Positions 46,393 to 55,542 of a stretch of 64,000 bases of DNA are shown in pieces. The position numbers were made by a program, and so were the translations under genes. Within the stretch, counting starts at the first letter, position 1; every line of letters starts with the position of its first letter. Source of the stretch: Mycolicibacterium stellerae (GTDB lineage: Bacteria; Actinomycetota; Actinomycetes; Mycobacteriales; Mycobacteriaceae); assembly GCF_003719305.1 (NCBI RefSeq), contig NZ_RARC01000008.1, positions 1 through 64,000 on the forward strand, given 5' to 3'. The notes beneath the pieces are model-generated. The model searched no databases. It saw only the letters and a list, made by a program, of their open reading frames with translations, and was not told where the DNA came from.

Positions 46393-47454
46393 CTATTCAT
46401 TAATGTTGTCACCCCGAGCACGCTTCGTGACATCATCGAAGATCTCAAGAAGTCTTCGCGCGGCAATTGCGGAATCGTAATGGCTCCGATAATGCTCAAG
46501 CGCCATTTTCGATTGAATATCCAGTTGTGCAGTATCGGCGAGGGCGTCAATAGCGACTGCCAATCCTTCGATGTCATCGATGCCCGTGATGCTCATACCG
46601 GGGGGTTGATACTCCGGCAGGGCTCCGGCGCTTGATACGAGGGTCGGAACGCCAAGCTGCAAAGACAGAACCTGTACCCCGCTCTGTGAGGCGGCACGGC
46701 TGTGAATTATCGATCCTTTGGAGGCAGCGAGTTCAGCTATTACTTCACGGTAGAGGTAGGAACCCCGATGCCAGCGAGCGTGGGGCGGTAAAGGCTGGGT
46801 AATTTCCCCATCTCCGAAGAGCACTAATTCATCGCCACGCCAACAGGACCTTTGCGTATGGGCTTCCCAGGCGGCGAAGACGACCCCATGATTTTTATAA
46901 GGGCGTTGCCTGCCGATCAGTAGAAAGTTCCTGCGCTTCTCGGCAGCGACAAACTCTGGAACGAGGCTCGCCTCGAGATCGCTTGTTAGCGGCGCCAGGT
47001 ATACCGGGTGACCAGCCGTGCTCGTCGGAGCGATGCGATTTGCTACGTAATTGCTAAACACTACGGTGGCGTACGCCTTCGCGTCCCAGCGTTCGAAGAA
47101 CAGACGGTTCCACCACGGCGCCCTGTGCGTCGGATCGTGCGGTGTCGCATCATGTAAGAGCCGTACCCGCGGAGCGAGTTGTCCGAAGGCGCGCCACCGC
47201 GGATCCCGCAGGAATTCTGTAACAACGACATCGGGCTGAAACCGTCTGGCGTCATCGAATGCCGCCAAGAACGGCAGCCATCCAGCAGTCGGAACCGGAC
47301 GACCTAACAACTCCACTTCATACTCACGCGGCGAATCCGATTCTGGATGAAGGGCCGCCGTGACGAGCATAACCTCAGCACCTAGCGCCCTAAGTTGCTC
47401 GGCATGTACGCGAGCCAAAGGGCGAAGCCAGGGACAGAGCCACAATATGCGCAT
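46393..47454 (-). CDS. Glycosyltransferase, GT-B fold, GT4-like
   Basis: The 353-residue protein has the GT-B pattern with RILWLCPWLRPLARVHAEQL at the start, LLIGRQRPYKNHGVVFAAW as the inter-domain turn and SRAASQSGVQVLSLQLGVPTLVS as a degenerate donor-binding motif. No clear ExxxxxxxE pair is present, so it is more divergent than its neighbour. ATG at 47454 has AAGGA ten bases before it; ATG at 47475 is the alternative. It is probably a transferase of the repeat unit. Confidence 0.75.
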   Translation of the reverse strand: MRILWLCPWLRPLARVHAEQLRALGAEVMLVTAALHPESDSPREYEVELLGRPVPTAGWLPFLAAFDDARRFQPDVVVTEFLRDPRWRAFGQLAPRVRLLHDATPHDPTHRAPWWNRLFFERWDAKAYATVVFSNYVANRIAPTSTAGHPVYLAPLTSDLEASLVPEFVAAEKRRNFLLIGRQRPYKNHGVVFAAWEAHTQRSCWRGDELVLFGDGEITQPLPPHARWHRGSYLYREVIAELAASKGSIIHSRAASQSGVQVLSLQLGVPTLVSSAGALPEYQPPGMSITGIDDIEGLAVAIDALADTAQLDIQSKMALEHYRSHYDSAIAARRLLEIFDDVTKRARGDNINE

Positions 47455-47785
47455 CAGGTTCTGTTCCTTGAGCATGCTGGTGGCGGATTCCGCAGCGCGC
47501 GACCAGCGGCAGCCGCCGCCGTCGGAGTGACGCGGAACCGCAGTTCAGGGTCAGATAACATTTGCCCAGCGGCTTCGGTTTCGACGTGGCGCGTCCGCCC
47601 GCGAGGCAACAGCGACAAATCGATTGCTGTCGACAGTGCAGACGACTCCAAGCCGCGATACTTCAAACTTCCCCCGAATGCGGATAACGTACAGCTTATT
47701 GCATACTATACACATTTGCTTCGATATACATCACATCGCGGTATCTGTCGGCCAGCTAGCCGGCGACGAAATCGCTAACCTGATC

Positions 47786-48754
47786 CTACTTACCCGCTAT
47801 CAAGAAAACGTTACCGTGAAAGAGTAGGGCTCTGAGAATAATTTGGGGTGGCCTAGTGTTGCCGAATAGTCGTTCCAGCGCACTCAGGTAGTTATACAGC
47901 AAGCGAGAACGGATAACAGCCGGAATCCTCTTCCGGACTACTGTGGGCGGAATGTAGACCGCAGATATGTTTTCGAATCCAGCCCCTCGGGCTGCCGTTC
48001 CAAGCTCGCGATGTGTATATTCCTTCAAATGCATAAATTGAGGTCGATCGAGGCAAAACACTCGCGACAAATCGGCAGGTCCAAAAAAAGCGTGAGGTGT
48101 CTCCAGGATATACTTGCCACCGGGCTTTAGCAGGGTGTATGCACCTTCGAAATGACGAGCAACATCCTCGGGGTGAAAATGCTCGATTACTTGTGTTGAA
48201 AGCACGAAGTCGTAGCTAGATTCCGGCTCGTACGCATCGAGGTGGATACCGTCCGTACTGTGCCACGCAACGCCTCCATCATCGCGAATACCTCGATGGC
48301 CGGTGATTTCGGTAGCGACGCAGGGACGCCCATGCTCTGTCAGGTAGTGGGCTAGCAAGCCGACACCGGATCCTATTTCTATAACTTGTGAACCTGGCGG
48401 GATTAATTTGAGAAAGTGCCCGAGCTGGACATCGATACTGTGCCGATCGACTGGAGAAGCCTCGGCTAACCATGGCAATTCTCGATATAATTGGTCATAG
48501 CTGCTTGCCCAGATTTCGCAACGAGTCTCCGGCTTTGAGTTAGAAAGTAACTGCTTCAGCTTATGCTCAAGTGTTGTATGCTGTTCGACCATGTCTCGAG
48601 TCACGGTGACGCCCGTGGGAATCGAATAATTCCTTCGATATCGCTGAACCACTTCATCAGTAATCGGCGGAAATGGCCAATCATCGGTCGAACCGGTCAT
48701 GGCGTGACCACATCTAAGTAGGTCCCAGAGGATTGCCGTTGCAAGGTTCGACAT
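47786..48754 (-). CDS. SAM-dependent methyltransferase (Methyltransf_23-like)
   Basis: The 322-residue protein has an N-terminal helical region (about 1-110), then motif I QVIEIGSGVGLLAHYL, VATEITGHRG, DFVLSTQVIEHFHPEDVARH and LKPGGKYILETPHAFFGP, typical of class I methyltransferases. The C-terminal HLKEYTHRELGTAARGAGF is also usual. It is the fifth methyltransferase of the island. Acceptor unknown. Confidence 0.82.
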   Translation of the reverse strand: MSNLATAILWDLLRCGHAMTGSTDDWPFPPITDEVVQRYRRNYSIPTGVTVTRDMVEQHTTLEHKLKQLLSNSKPETRCEIWASSYDQLYRELPWLAEASPVDRHSIDVQLGHFLKLIPPGSQVIEIGSGVGLLAHYLTEHGRPCVATEITGHRGIRDDGGVAWHSTDGIHLDAYEPESSYDFVLSTQVIEHFHPEDVARHFEGAYTLLKPGGKYILETPHAFFGPADLSRVFCLDRPQFMHLKEYTHRELGTAARGAGFENISAVYIPPTVVRKRIPAVIRSRLLYNYLSALERLFGNTRPPQIILRALLFHGNVFLIAGK

Positions 48755-49099
48755 TGCGTTGAGCGGGCAATTGGCTTCCCAAATGCGATACTCGTGCAGA
48801 TATATGAATGATGAGCGAGAACGCCAGAGAGCGGTGCTGAGTTGTTGTCCGCGGATGTCTTGTTAATAATATCTCCCCCTCAGACTAGCCGACGGTGTAC
48901 GGAACTCGAACGGGTGTTCCGGCTTGCGACAGTACGCTCAAGAGTAGCGCGAGGCTCCGCCGCCGCGCCGGTTGAATAGGTTTGCGGGCAATCAGCGCTC
49001 CCATCGGGTTAGAAGATGTAGCACGGTGGTGTGACATGACATGACGTACGAAATCACAGCCGAATTCCGGGCACTTCCGGTGACAAGCCGCCGCCGACA
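48755..49099. other. Gap between methyltransferase and rmlA-like gene
   Basis: About 345 bases. A TATTAT-containing AT-rich stretch near 48865-48875 could be a -10 for the minus-strand methyltransferase. A 71-codon minus frame begins at the rmlA stop but shows no motif or ribosome site, so it is not called. Confidence 0.4.
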
Positions 49100-49969
49100 T
49101 CAGCGTCCCCTGTCCAGTAGATCTAACAAATAACTGCCGTAACCGGACTTCACTAAGCCCTCGGCACGAGTTCGCAGCTCCTCATCGGTGAGATATCCCT
49201 GCCGCCAACCGATTTCCTCGGGCACGCCGATCTTCAGGCCGGTACGCCGCTCGATCGTGCGTACATAGTCGGCGCCGTCGGCCATTTGATCGAACGTCCC
49301 GGTGTCCAGCCATGCAGTTCCGCGCGGGAGTACCTCCACGTGCAATTTGCCCTGCTCCAGGTACGTGCGGTTGACATCGGTGATCTCGTATTCGCCGCGC
49401 ACGCTGGGAGTCAGATCCCGCGCTATTGCGACCACGTCGTTGTCGTAGAAGTACAAACCTGGTACCGCATAATTGCTCTTTGGCTTCTCCGGCTTCTCTT
49501 CCAGCGATACCGCCAATCCGCTTCCGTCGAACTCGATCACGCCGTATGCGCCGGGTTCGGCCACCCAGTAGGCAAAGATCGCACCACCGTCAATAGTGGT
49601 GAAGCGACTAAGTTGGGTTCCCAGTCCAGGCCCGTACAGCAGGTTGTCACCAAGGACGAGTGCGACTTTCTCTCCGCCTATGAACTTGGCTCCTATAGTG
49701 AACGCCTGCGCGAGCCCGTCGGGACACGGTTGTTGCGCGTACGTAATTGACACGCCGAACCGCGACCCGTTACCCATCAGCCGCTCGAAACTACAAGCGT
49801 CATGCGGCGTCGTGATTAGCAAAATGTCCCGAATACCAGCCAACATCAGTGTGGACAATGGGTAGTACACCATCGGCTTGTCGTACACCGGGATCAGCTG
49901 TTTGGAAATCCCGAGCGTGATCGGATGCAGACGTGTCCCAGCGCCCCCCGCCAAAATAATCCCCCTCAC
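49100..49969 (-). CDS. rmlA: Glucose-1-phosphate thymidylyltransferase (RmlA family)
   Basis: The 289-residue enzyme has the signature RGIILAGGAGTRLHPITLGISKQ, then YDKPMVYYPLSTLMLAGI, ALVLGDNLLYGPGL, EEKPEKPKSNYAVPGLYFYD and GTAWLDTGTFDQM, complete and of normal length. It makes dTDP-glucose from dTTP and glucose-1-phosphate, the first step to dTDP-rhamnose and other dTDP-deoxysugars. The housekeeping mycobacterial rmlA (Rv0334 in M. tuberculosis) lies elsewhere, so this is likely a dedicated extra copy. No rmlB, C or D genes are here. Confidence 0.93.
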   Translation of the reverse strand: MRGIILAGGAGTRLHPITLGISKQLIPVYDKPMVYYPLSTLMLAGIRDILLITTPHDACSFERLMGNGSRFGVSITYAQQPCPDGLAQAFTIGAKFIGGEKVALVLGDNLLYGPGLGTQLSRFTTIDGGAIFAYWVAEPGAYGVIEFDGSGLAVSLEEKPEKPKSNYAVPGLYFYDNDVVAIARDLTPSVRGEYEITDVNRTYLEQGKLHVEVLPRGTAWLDTGTFDQMADGADYVRTIERRTGLKIGVPEEIGWRQGYLTDEELRTRAEGLVKSGYGSYLLDLLDRGR

Positions 49970-50268
49970 AGGGCCATCGTGGCACAGACCTCGGAGACTT
50001 GCTGTGACGATTGAGCCAACAGGATAATCACGGGGCGTGACGATTGCTGATAAACTTCCCTTTCTGCTCGAACAGGTTTGCCCACAGCCGACCGCACCTC
50101 AAGTTCCTTGCCTAAGACATGAGGGATGATGTGGGGTCTGTCAACTACATAGGTGCACCGGGGTGCGGCCAGCCCCGATAACACACTGGAAATGTGTGCG
50201 GTTCGAGTGCGCTTCCTCCTCCAACGGGGTGAGTCACCTGAATTCACCGTCAAGACAAGGAGTTTGCC
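49970..50268. promoter_or_regulatory. Divergent gap between rmlA and the phosphatase gene
   Basis: About 300 bases separating two divergent genes, hence containing both promoters. I see no firm -10/-35 pair. AAGGAG at 50257-50262 is the ribosome site for the phosphatase and supports its CTG start. Confidence 0.4.
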
Positions 50269-50805
50269 CTGCACATATTGTTCGTTTGCACTGGGAACAT
50301 CTGCCGATCACCCACGGCGGAGCGACTGGCCGCCGCGCACGGCGCCCGGCTCCAGATCCCAGCCTTCAGCGTGTCCAGCGCGGGGACCCGTGCAGTTATT
50401 GCGCATCCGATTCACCAGGATGCGGGCGATGTGCTGGAAAGGCTAGGCGGTGACATATCCAACTTCGCCGCCCGGCAACTCACCCCTAGGATTGCTTCAG
50501 ACGCCGATCTTGTTCTCACTATGACGAGGGCGCATCTCGACTCGGTCCTCGAACTCGCCCCGCGACAGCTGCATCGGACCTTCACGCTGACCGAAGCCTC
50601 TCGGCTCGCAGCAGAGTGCAAACCACGCAACGTCGCAGAGTTGGCGTCCCTCCGCCCACAGTTAGTCGCGCACGAGATACCCGAGATTCCAGACCCGAAC
50701 GGCCAAGGCGCAGAGTTCTTTTCGATGGTTGGATCGCGGATTGACGCTCTCTTGCCGCCTATACTCGAACTTTGCCTGCGCTCTTCGGCAACTGTGGCCG
50801 ATTAG
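50269..50805 (+). CDS. Low-molecular-weight protein tyrosine phosphatase (Wzb-like)
   Basis: The 178-residue protein has the P-loop VCTGNICRSPTAERL with the nucleophilic cysteine and arginine, and the acid motif EIPDPNGQ with the aspartate near residue 145. It should dephosphorylate a BY-kinase, here the one at 26298. Family members begin M-x-I-L-F-V-C-T-G-N; this fits only a CTG start at 50269 (LHILFVCTGN), which sits 6 bases after a perfect AAGGAG. The next start, TTG at 50278, would remove the first strand. Confidence 0.88.
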   Translation: MHILFVCTGNICRSPTAERLAAAHGARLQIPAFSVSSAGTRAVIAHPIHQDAGDVLERLGGDISNFAARQLTPRIASDADLVLTMTRAHLDSVLELAPRQLHRTFTLTEASRLAAECKPRNVAELASLRPQLVAHEIPEIPDPNGQGAEFFSMVGSRIDALLPPILELCLRSSATVAD

Positions 50806-51233
50806 GCCGGCTCCCAGAACATTTATCGCCAAAGGCGATGGCGGGAACGCGCTCGGAAGTGAAGCGACGCGGGGCCAATGCGCGTGGAGCGGGAAGAGCG
50901 GCGAGCCATGCAAGTTCGCCAAAAGCCGAGGCTGCAGTTACAACCCTCAGTGTTAAGAATAGTGGGCCAGCAGTGGTCCCCGACTATCGATAGTGCTTGC
51001 ACCGGCAAGCGTCTCCGACTCCGCGGGGGCAACCCCGGCGGAGGCCGCCTTGCCGAGCGCCAAGTCGCGACTGGTTCCCTCAGCGGCCACAACTCGTGCA
51101 TCCACAGAAGCAAGATTTACCATGGTGCGCTATTTTACCTACCGTTTGCGAGCGAAGTCCTCGATTCACTTGAGAAGTCTGCAGCTGGTGGGATAAAGTG
51201 CCTGCTAGGGGAATTAATTATCTGGGGGGATAT
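50806..51233. other. Gap before the initiating transferase
   Basis: About 430 bases with several short overlapping frames but no motif or supported start. It should carry the promoter of the transferase; GGGATAAAGT near 51191-51199 is a possible -10. Nothing else is seen. Confidence 0.4.
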
Positions 51234-52721
51234 ATGACGGCGGTTAATGAGCGTTTGGATGCTCCAGCAAATATTGCTCCGATTCCAAGCAAACTACCCG
51301 TATGGCAGCGGGGGTACGCCCGGCGCCTGGTTGTGCTCGATTTTGCCGGCGTAATCCTGTCGGTCAGTCTCGCGCAGTGGCTGCGCTTCGGCGTGCTACC
51401 GGGAACAGTGGGTTCTTACAAGTATCTGTACACCGCGGTGTCAGCCGCTATCGCGGTCAGCTGGATGCTGGCGCTCTCCATCAATAGGTCGCGGTCCCCG
51501 CGCATTATTGGATCGGGAGCTGAGGAATACCGGCGTGTCTGGATGGCGACGCTCGTAGTATTCGGCGGGGTCGCGATTGTTTCCATGTTGTTCAAGCTCG
51601 AGATCGCCCGTGGCTATCTGATGATCGCGCTGCCCACCGGGCTGGTTATCCTGCTCCTGCTCAGACGAGCGGCGCGCCGCACCGTAAGCAGAGCCCGCCA
51701 AAAGCACGGGAAGTGCATCACACGAGTGCTCGTCGTGGGTAGCGCTTCTGCAGTGCGCGACCTCACTAAATCCCTTGCGCGCGAGCCGTCGTCCGAATAC
51801 GAGGTGGTCGGGGCCTGCATTCCTGGGCCGATCGTGCGGACCAAGATCGATGTGCCCGGCGTGGGGTCCATTCCGACGTTCGGTGACGAGTCGAACGTCG
51901 TCGGCGCGGTGACGGCCACTAACAGCCATGCTGTGGCCGTCACGGCCACTGAGCGACTGGACGGACGGGGAATTCGCGACTTGTCGTGGGAGCTGGAAAA
52001 ACTGGATATCGATCTGCTCGTCTCACCGGGTGTCATAGACGTCGCAGGCCCACGACTGATGATGCGGCCCGTCTGTGGCCTGCCGCTGATTCACGTTGAG
52101 AAACCGCAGTACAACGGTGCCAAGAAGTTCCAGAAGCGTCTATTTGACGTGGTTTTCTCGGGCCTGGCTCTACTCTTCGGACTTCCCGTGCTGATCTGCG
52201 TCGCCGTTGCCGTCAAGTTGACGAGCAAGGGCCCGGTTTTCTACCGCTCGGAGCGCATCGGTTTGGATGGGGAGCCATTCGAAATGATCAAGTTCCGCAC
52301 GATGGTCGATGGTGCGGACGCGATGGTCGAAAAGCTCATCGAGCAGAACGAAAGCAAGGGCGGAGTGCTGTTCAAGATCCGCAACGACCCCAGGGTCACG
52401 CCGATCGGCACCTTCCTGCGCAAGTACAGCATCGATGAGCTGCCACAATTCATCAACGTGCTTATGCGGGACATGAGTGTGGTCGGACCCCGGCCGCCGC
52501 TGGCAGGTGAGGTCAAGACCTACGACGACCACGCGAAGCGCCGACTCCTGGTGCGTCCCGGCATCACCGGTCTGTGGCAGGTCAGCGGGCGGTCCGACTT
52601 GTCCTGGGACGACTCCGTTCGGCTCGATCTCTTCTATGTTGAGAACTGGTCGATGATCGCCGACTTACAGATCGCCGTGAAAACCGTCCGGGCGATGATC
52701 GCCCACTCCGGCGCATACTGA
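51234..52721 (+). CDS. Polyprenyl glycosylphosphotransferase (WbaP/WcaJ-like initiating transferase)
   Basis: The 495-residue protein has an N-terminal block of four to five helices (about 30-150), a CoA-binding-like middle domain (VLVVGSASAVRDLTKSLARE) and a C-terminal bacterial sugar transferase domain: KRLFDVVFSGLALLFGLPVL, GPVFYRSERIGLDGEPFEMI, KFRTMV, RKYSIDELPQFINVLMRDMS and VVGPRPPL, RPGITGLWQVSGRSDLSW. It transfers a sugar-1-phosphate to the polyprenyl phosphate, the first step of repeat-unit synthesis. ATG at 51234 follows GGGGGGA. Confidence 0.92.
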   Translation: MTAVNERLDAPANIAPIPSKLPVWQRGYARRLVVLDFAGVILSVSLAQWLRFGVLPGTVGSYKYLYTAVSAAIAVSWMLALSINRSRSPRIIGSGAEEYRRVWMATLVVFGGVAIVSMLFKLEIARGYLMIALPTGLVILLLLRRAARRTVSRARQKHGKCITRVLVVGSASAVRDLTKSLAREPSSEYEVVGACIPGPIVRTKIDVPGVGSIPTFGDESNVVGAVTATNSHAVAVTATERLDGRGIRDLSWELEKLDIDLLVSPGVIDVAGPRLMMRPVCGLPLIHVEKPQYNGAKKFQKRLFDVVFSGLALLFGLPVLICVAVAVKLTSKGPVFYRSERIGLDGEPFEMIKFRTMVDGADAMVEKLIEQNESKGGVLFKIRNDPRVTPIGTFLRKYSIDELPQFINVLMRDMSVVGPRPPLAGEVKTYDDHAKRRLLVRPGITGLWQVSGRSDLSWDDSVRLDLFYVENWSMIADLQIAVKTVRAMIAHSGAY

Positions 52722-52933
52722 TCGAGCGAAATCACCGCTGACCGGATAATGTGCCGCTGCGGTGTCCGATTGCGCGTCCTTCAATGTCTGGCGTCTGCGC
52801 AACGCAGTCGACCCCATCGAAAACCGCATCCGAATCGACTTCGTCAAGGAATCGCTTTTCCTAACGCCTCGGTGCGGCTTAAGAGTTTAACGTTCTCTCA
52901 TATCACTACGCTGTGCCTGGAACAGAAATGGCG

Positions 52934-54805
52934 CTACTGCTCTTTCGCTGCGCATTCGGGCACCGACACAACTGGAACGGGATTGTCCACGAGCGGTTGG
53001 ATCGGAACCCTGGCGGCACCTGGAGATGTCGGCTCTGTGAGCTCGAAACGCAATACGATTGTGCGCCCAGGCTCCATTACCACCTGCGAATTGAAGACCG
53101 GGTGACCGCGCTCCTCGCCTGACGCAACGGTGAGAAGGTCACCGTCGATAGTGGCGTTTGTTATTTGTGCGTTCTTGGTGGCGATAAGAGAAACCCACGC
53201 CGCGTTGGTACCGAGCGGCGCGTTGAATGGGAGCTCCGACAGCTTGGCCATGTAGTCCGGCAACCCGGTAGGTGGCGCATTGTTCGTCAATCGCACAGTG
53301 ACGGTGGACTTCCTCGTCTCGCCATCGCAGGCACCAGCCGAATACTCAATTTGCCTAGTCAGGTAGTAATCGAGCTTGTTTCCACCGATGTTGTTGACCA
53401 CCACCGCCGCGTACGGCGCCGGATCGTCCGGAACCACATGTGCTAACGGTGTCTCCTCAACGACTTTCTGTTCGGCCGGTGTCGAACTCCACAACGCGAT
53501 GCGCCCTTCACTGACACCTTTGCCAAGGGCGTCCAGTAACGTCCGCGGCGCCTTGACCTCTCCCGTCACCTTCTTCACGACCTCGCTGGCCATGTCCTGG
53601 AGCCACTGCTTGCGCGCGTCATTGTCATTGGCAAAACGGATATAGGCCGTCGACTCCGTCAGCTCGACCACGTTGTCCGCTGTGACGGTCTCGCCGTCCC
53701 GCATGGTCACAGGCCCGATCGCGCCAAGGATGTAACTCAACGCAACCGGGTCGATCGCAATGGCTCCGTCCACCGTTGTTCCCGACTGCTGCCGCCACAT
53801 CGATCGCCAGATCTCGGCTGCGTACGGAAAGTGGGAACTCATATTGCTGTTCCGGAAGTCGGTCGAAGGATTGGTGAATCCCCACTGTTCGTCGAAATCC
53901 TGGTCGAAATCGATCGGGGTGAACTGCTTATCCAGCGCGGAGTTCCGTCCCAGCGTCTCCACCTCGGCGTCACCGTTGTCGAACCGGAGAATGCCGAATG
54001 CGCCCATCAGCCCACCCGTGCCACGGGCCTCGGCGTTGGTCTGGAATCCCATGAAATAGGCTCGCGGGCCGTCTGCGCCCATCATCGACGGCGCGATGCG
54101 CGCCGCCAGCGCGGTATTTTCGATCACCCCGGCAAGGTCCGAGGTCTGCGCCTGAAGCTGCTGACGAGCGTCACGCAGGGTGGAGAGATAGTGGGGGTCG
54201 GAGATCGACTCTGCCTGAAAAACGAGTTTGGTGGCCGCCGAGGATATTTCACTCAGCTTGGGTTCTGTTTCGCGCAGCAATTCAACGTCCACGCGGCCGT
54301 CCTTGAGCAAGCGATCCGGCGACATCACCTGCCCGATTTGCACGCTGGGTTGCAGGACATCGGCCACCGCAACCAGCACAACATCTGCTATCTGTTGACC
54401 GGTTTTCAGCGGGCCGCCCAGCCACGGTACGGCTGAGGCAATGTTCCAAGGCACAGAGTCGGTGTGGGCCTGCGCCGCCTCGGCGTTTGACTGTGCCTTG
54501 TCCGCCCAGTCAGCCGCTTCCTCATCGTCCCCTTCGAGGAGGGCATCCTTTGACTTCTGGATGTTCTGACGCGCCTCTTCCAGATTCGACTTCGCTTGAA
54601 CCGCCTCATAGCCGAGCCAGGCCGCGAAAGCGACGACAAGCAAGAGGAACCCCGCGATGATGGCGAGACGGGAGCGAGGCGGAGTCATCCGCCTCCCATC
54701 GTTTTGAGAAGAATCCTTGCCGACGTTGGACGCTTCAGGCCGCGCAGAACGGCGATTTTCTGAATTTGCGCCTCGTCGGAAGGGATGTCGCGAGAATATT
54801 GGCAC
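52934..54805 (-). CDS. DUF4012 membrane-anchored protein
   Basis: The 623-residue protein has a charged N-terminus, one transmembrane helix (about 46-66), a coiled-coil-like EAxxNIQKSKDALLEGDDEEAAD stretch, and the DUF4012 domain (about 240-600) with YFMGFQTNAEARGTGGLMGAFG and TVDGAIAIDPVALSYILGAIGPVTM. DUF4012 proteins sit near polysaccharide clusters in Gram-positive bacteria; the function is not settled, with links to LytR-type polymer attachment inferred. A decayed copy lies at 25543. Confidence 0.75.
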   Translation of the reverse strand: MPIFSRHPFRRGANSENRRSARPEASNVGKDSSQNDGRRMTPPRSRLAIIAGFLLLVVAFAAWLGYEAVQAKSNLEEARQNIQKSKDALLEGDDEEAADWADKAQSNAEAAQAHTDSVPWNIASAVPWLGGPLKTGQQIADVVLVAVADVLQPSVQIGQVMSPDRLLKDGRVDVELLRETEPKLSEISSAATKLVFQAESISDPHYLSTLRDARQQLQAQTSDLAGVIENTALAARIAPSMMGADGPRAYFMGFQTNAEARGTGGLMGAFGILRFDNGDAEVETLGRNSALDKQFTPIDFDQDFDEQWGFTNPSTDFRNSNMSSHFPYAAEIWRSMWRQQSGTTVDGAIAIDPVALSYILGAIGPVTMRDGETVTADNVVELTESTAYIRFANDNDARKQWLQDMASEVVKKVTGEVKAPRTLLDALGKGVSEGRIALWSSTPAEQKVVEETPLAHVVPDDPAPYAAVVVNNIGGNKLDYYLTRQIEYSAGACDGETRKSTVTVRLTNNAPPTGLPDYMAKLSELPFNAPLGTNAAWVSLIATKNAQITNATIDGDLLTVASGEERGHPVFNSQVVMEPGRTIVLRFELTEPTSPGAARVPIQPLVDNPVPVVSVPECAAKEQ

Positions 54806-54917
54806 CCGGAACGCGTCCTCTGTGACGAAAATAGGCCCTTCGTGACTGGAGTCGATCGCCAGCCACGAAAGGCCAATCTTCTAATTATTGGGGTTGCTGC
54901 TCACCTCGTAGGGCGGG

Positions 54918-55283
54918 CTAGATGCCGCGGGTACCGTAGGGTCCGAAAATAAGTCGGATGAGGAAGCGGATGAACCGGAAAATGTATTTCCCGGGGAACC
55001 ATCCACTTCGAGTCTGCTGAGCCGCCTGAAGATCGCGTGAACCGCCCCGACCGTCAAACAGCCACCAACCCGGGGCCGTCGGTGCGCCGCCGAATCCCAG
55101 CACGCCTGGGCTCGCCGGTGCTGGCAGAGTGGCTGGACTGGCCGGCAACGGCATCGTTACCGGGCTGATCGGAGCGGGCGCGAGGGGTGCCGCCTGCGCC
55201 GCTGGAATAGATATGAGACTCGCGCCAGTTGCGATTGCGCAGCCTGCGACTCCCACCCGAACTTTTGTACCGAATGTTGTCAT
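54918..55283 (-). CDS. Small secreted proline-rich protein
   Basis: The 121-residue protein has a signal peptide (about 1-32, ending AAQAAP), a proline/alanine-rich middle and a basic aromatic C-terminus, YIFRFIRFLIRLIFGPYGTR, which could form an amphipathic or membrane-bound helix. ATG at 55283 has GGGGAACC upstream and gives a normal signal peptide, so the longer frame to 55328 was trimmed. It lies between the DUF4012 gene and birA on the minus strand. I do not recognise a family. Confidence 0.6.
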   Translation of the reverse strand: MTTFGTKVRVGVAGCAIATGASLISIPAAQAAPLAPAPISPVTMPLPASPATLPAPASPGVLGFGGAPTAPGWWLFDGRGGSRDLQAAQQTRSGWFPGKYIFRFIRFLIRLIFGPYGTRGI

Positions 55284-55542
55284 GTTCCGGTTCCCCTCCC
55301 TAAAAACAATCTGTGGCTTAGCGTACACCGCTCTCAGGTAATCAACAACAGAAACAATTGTTAATTTCAGTTTGCAAGGATTGGGATAGCCAAAGCTGCC
55401 TACGCAATTTCGTTCCCCTCGCTAACGAGCCCATCAGTGCACGTCTGCCCTGTTGAGGCATAGATTGGTACAAACAATCGGAGACGCTTGCATCCAAAGT
55501 CACAGCCCCACGCCGATGTTGCTGGCGTTTACTCTGTAGGCG

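Noticed and set aside
48885..49100. 71-codon minus frame directly after rmlA
   Set aside because: No motif, no ribosome site and no composition signal; its contact with the rmlA stop may be chance.
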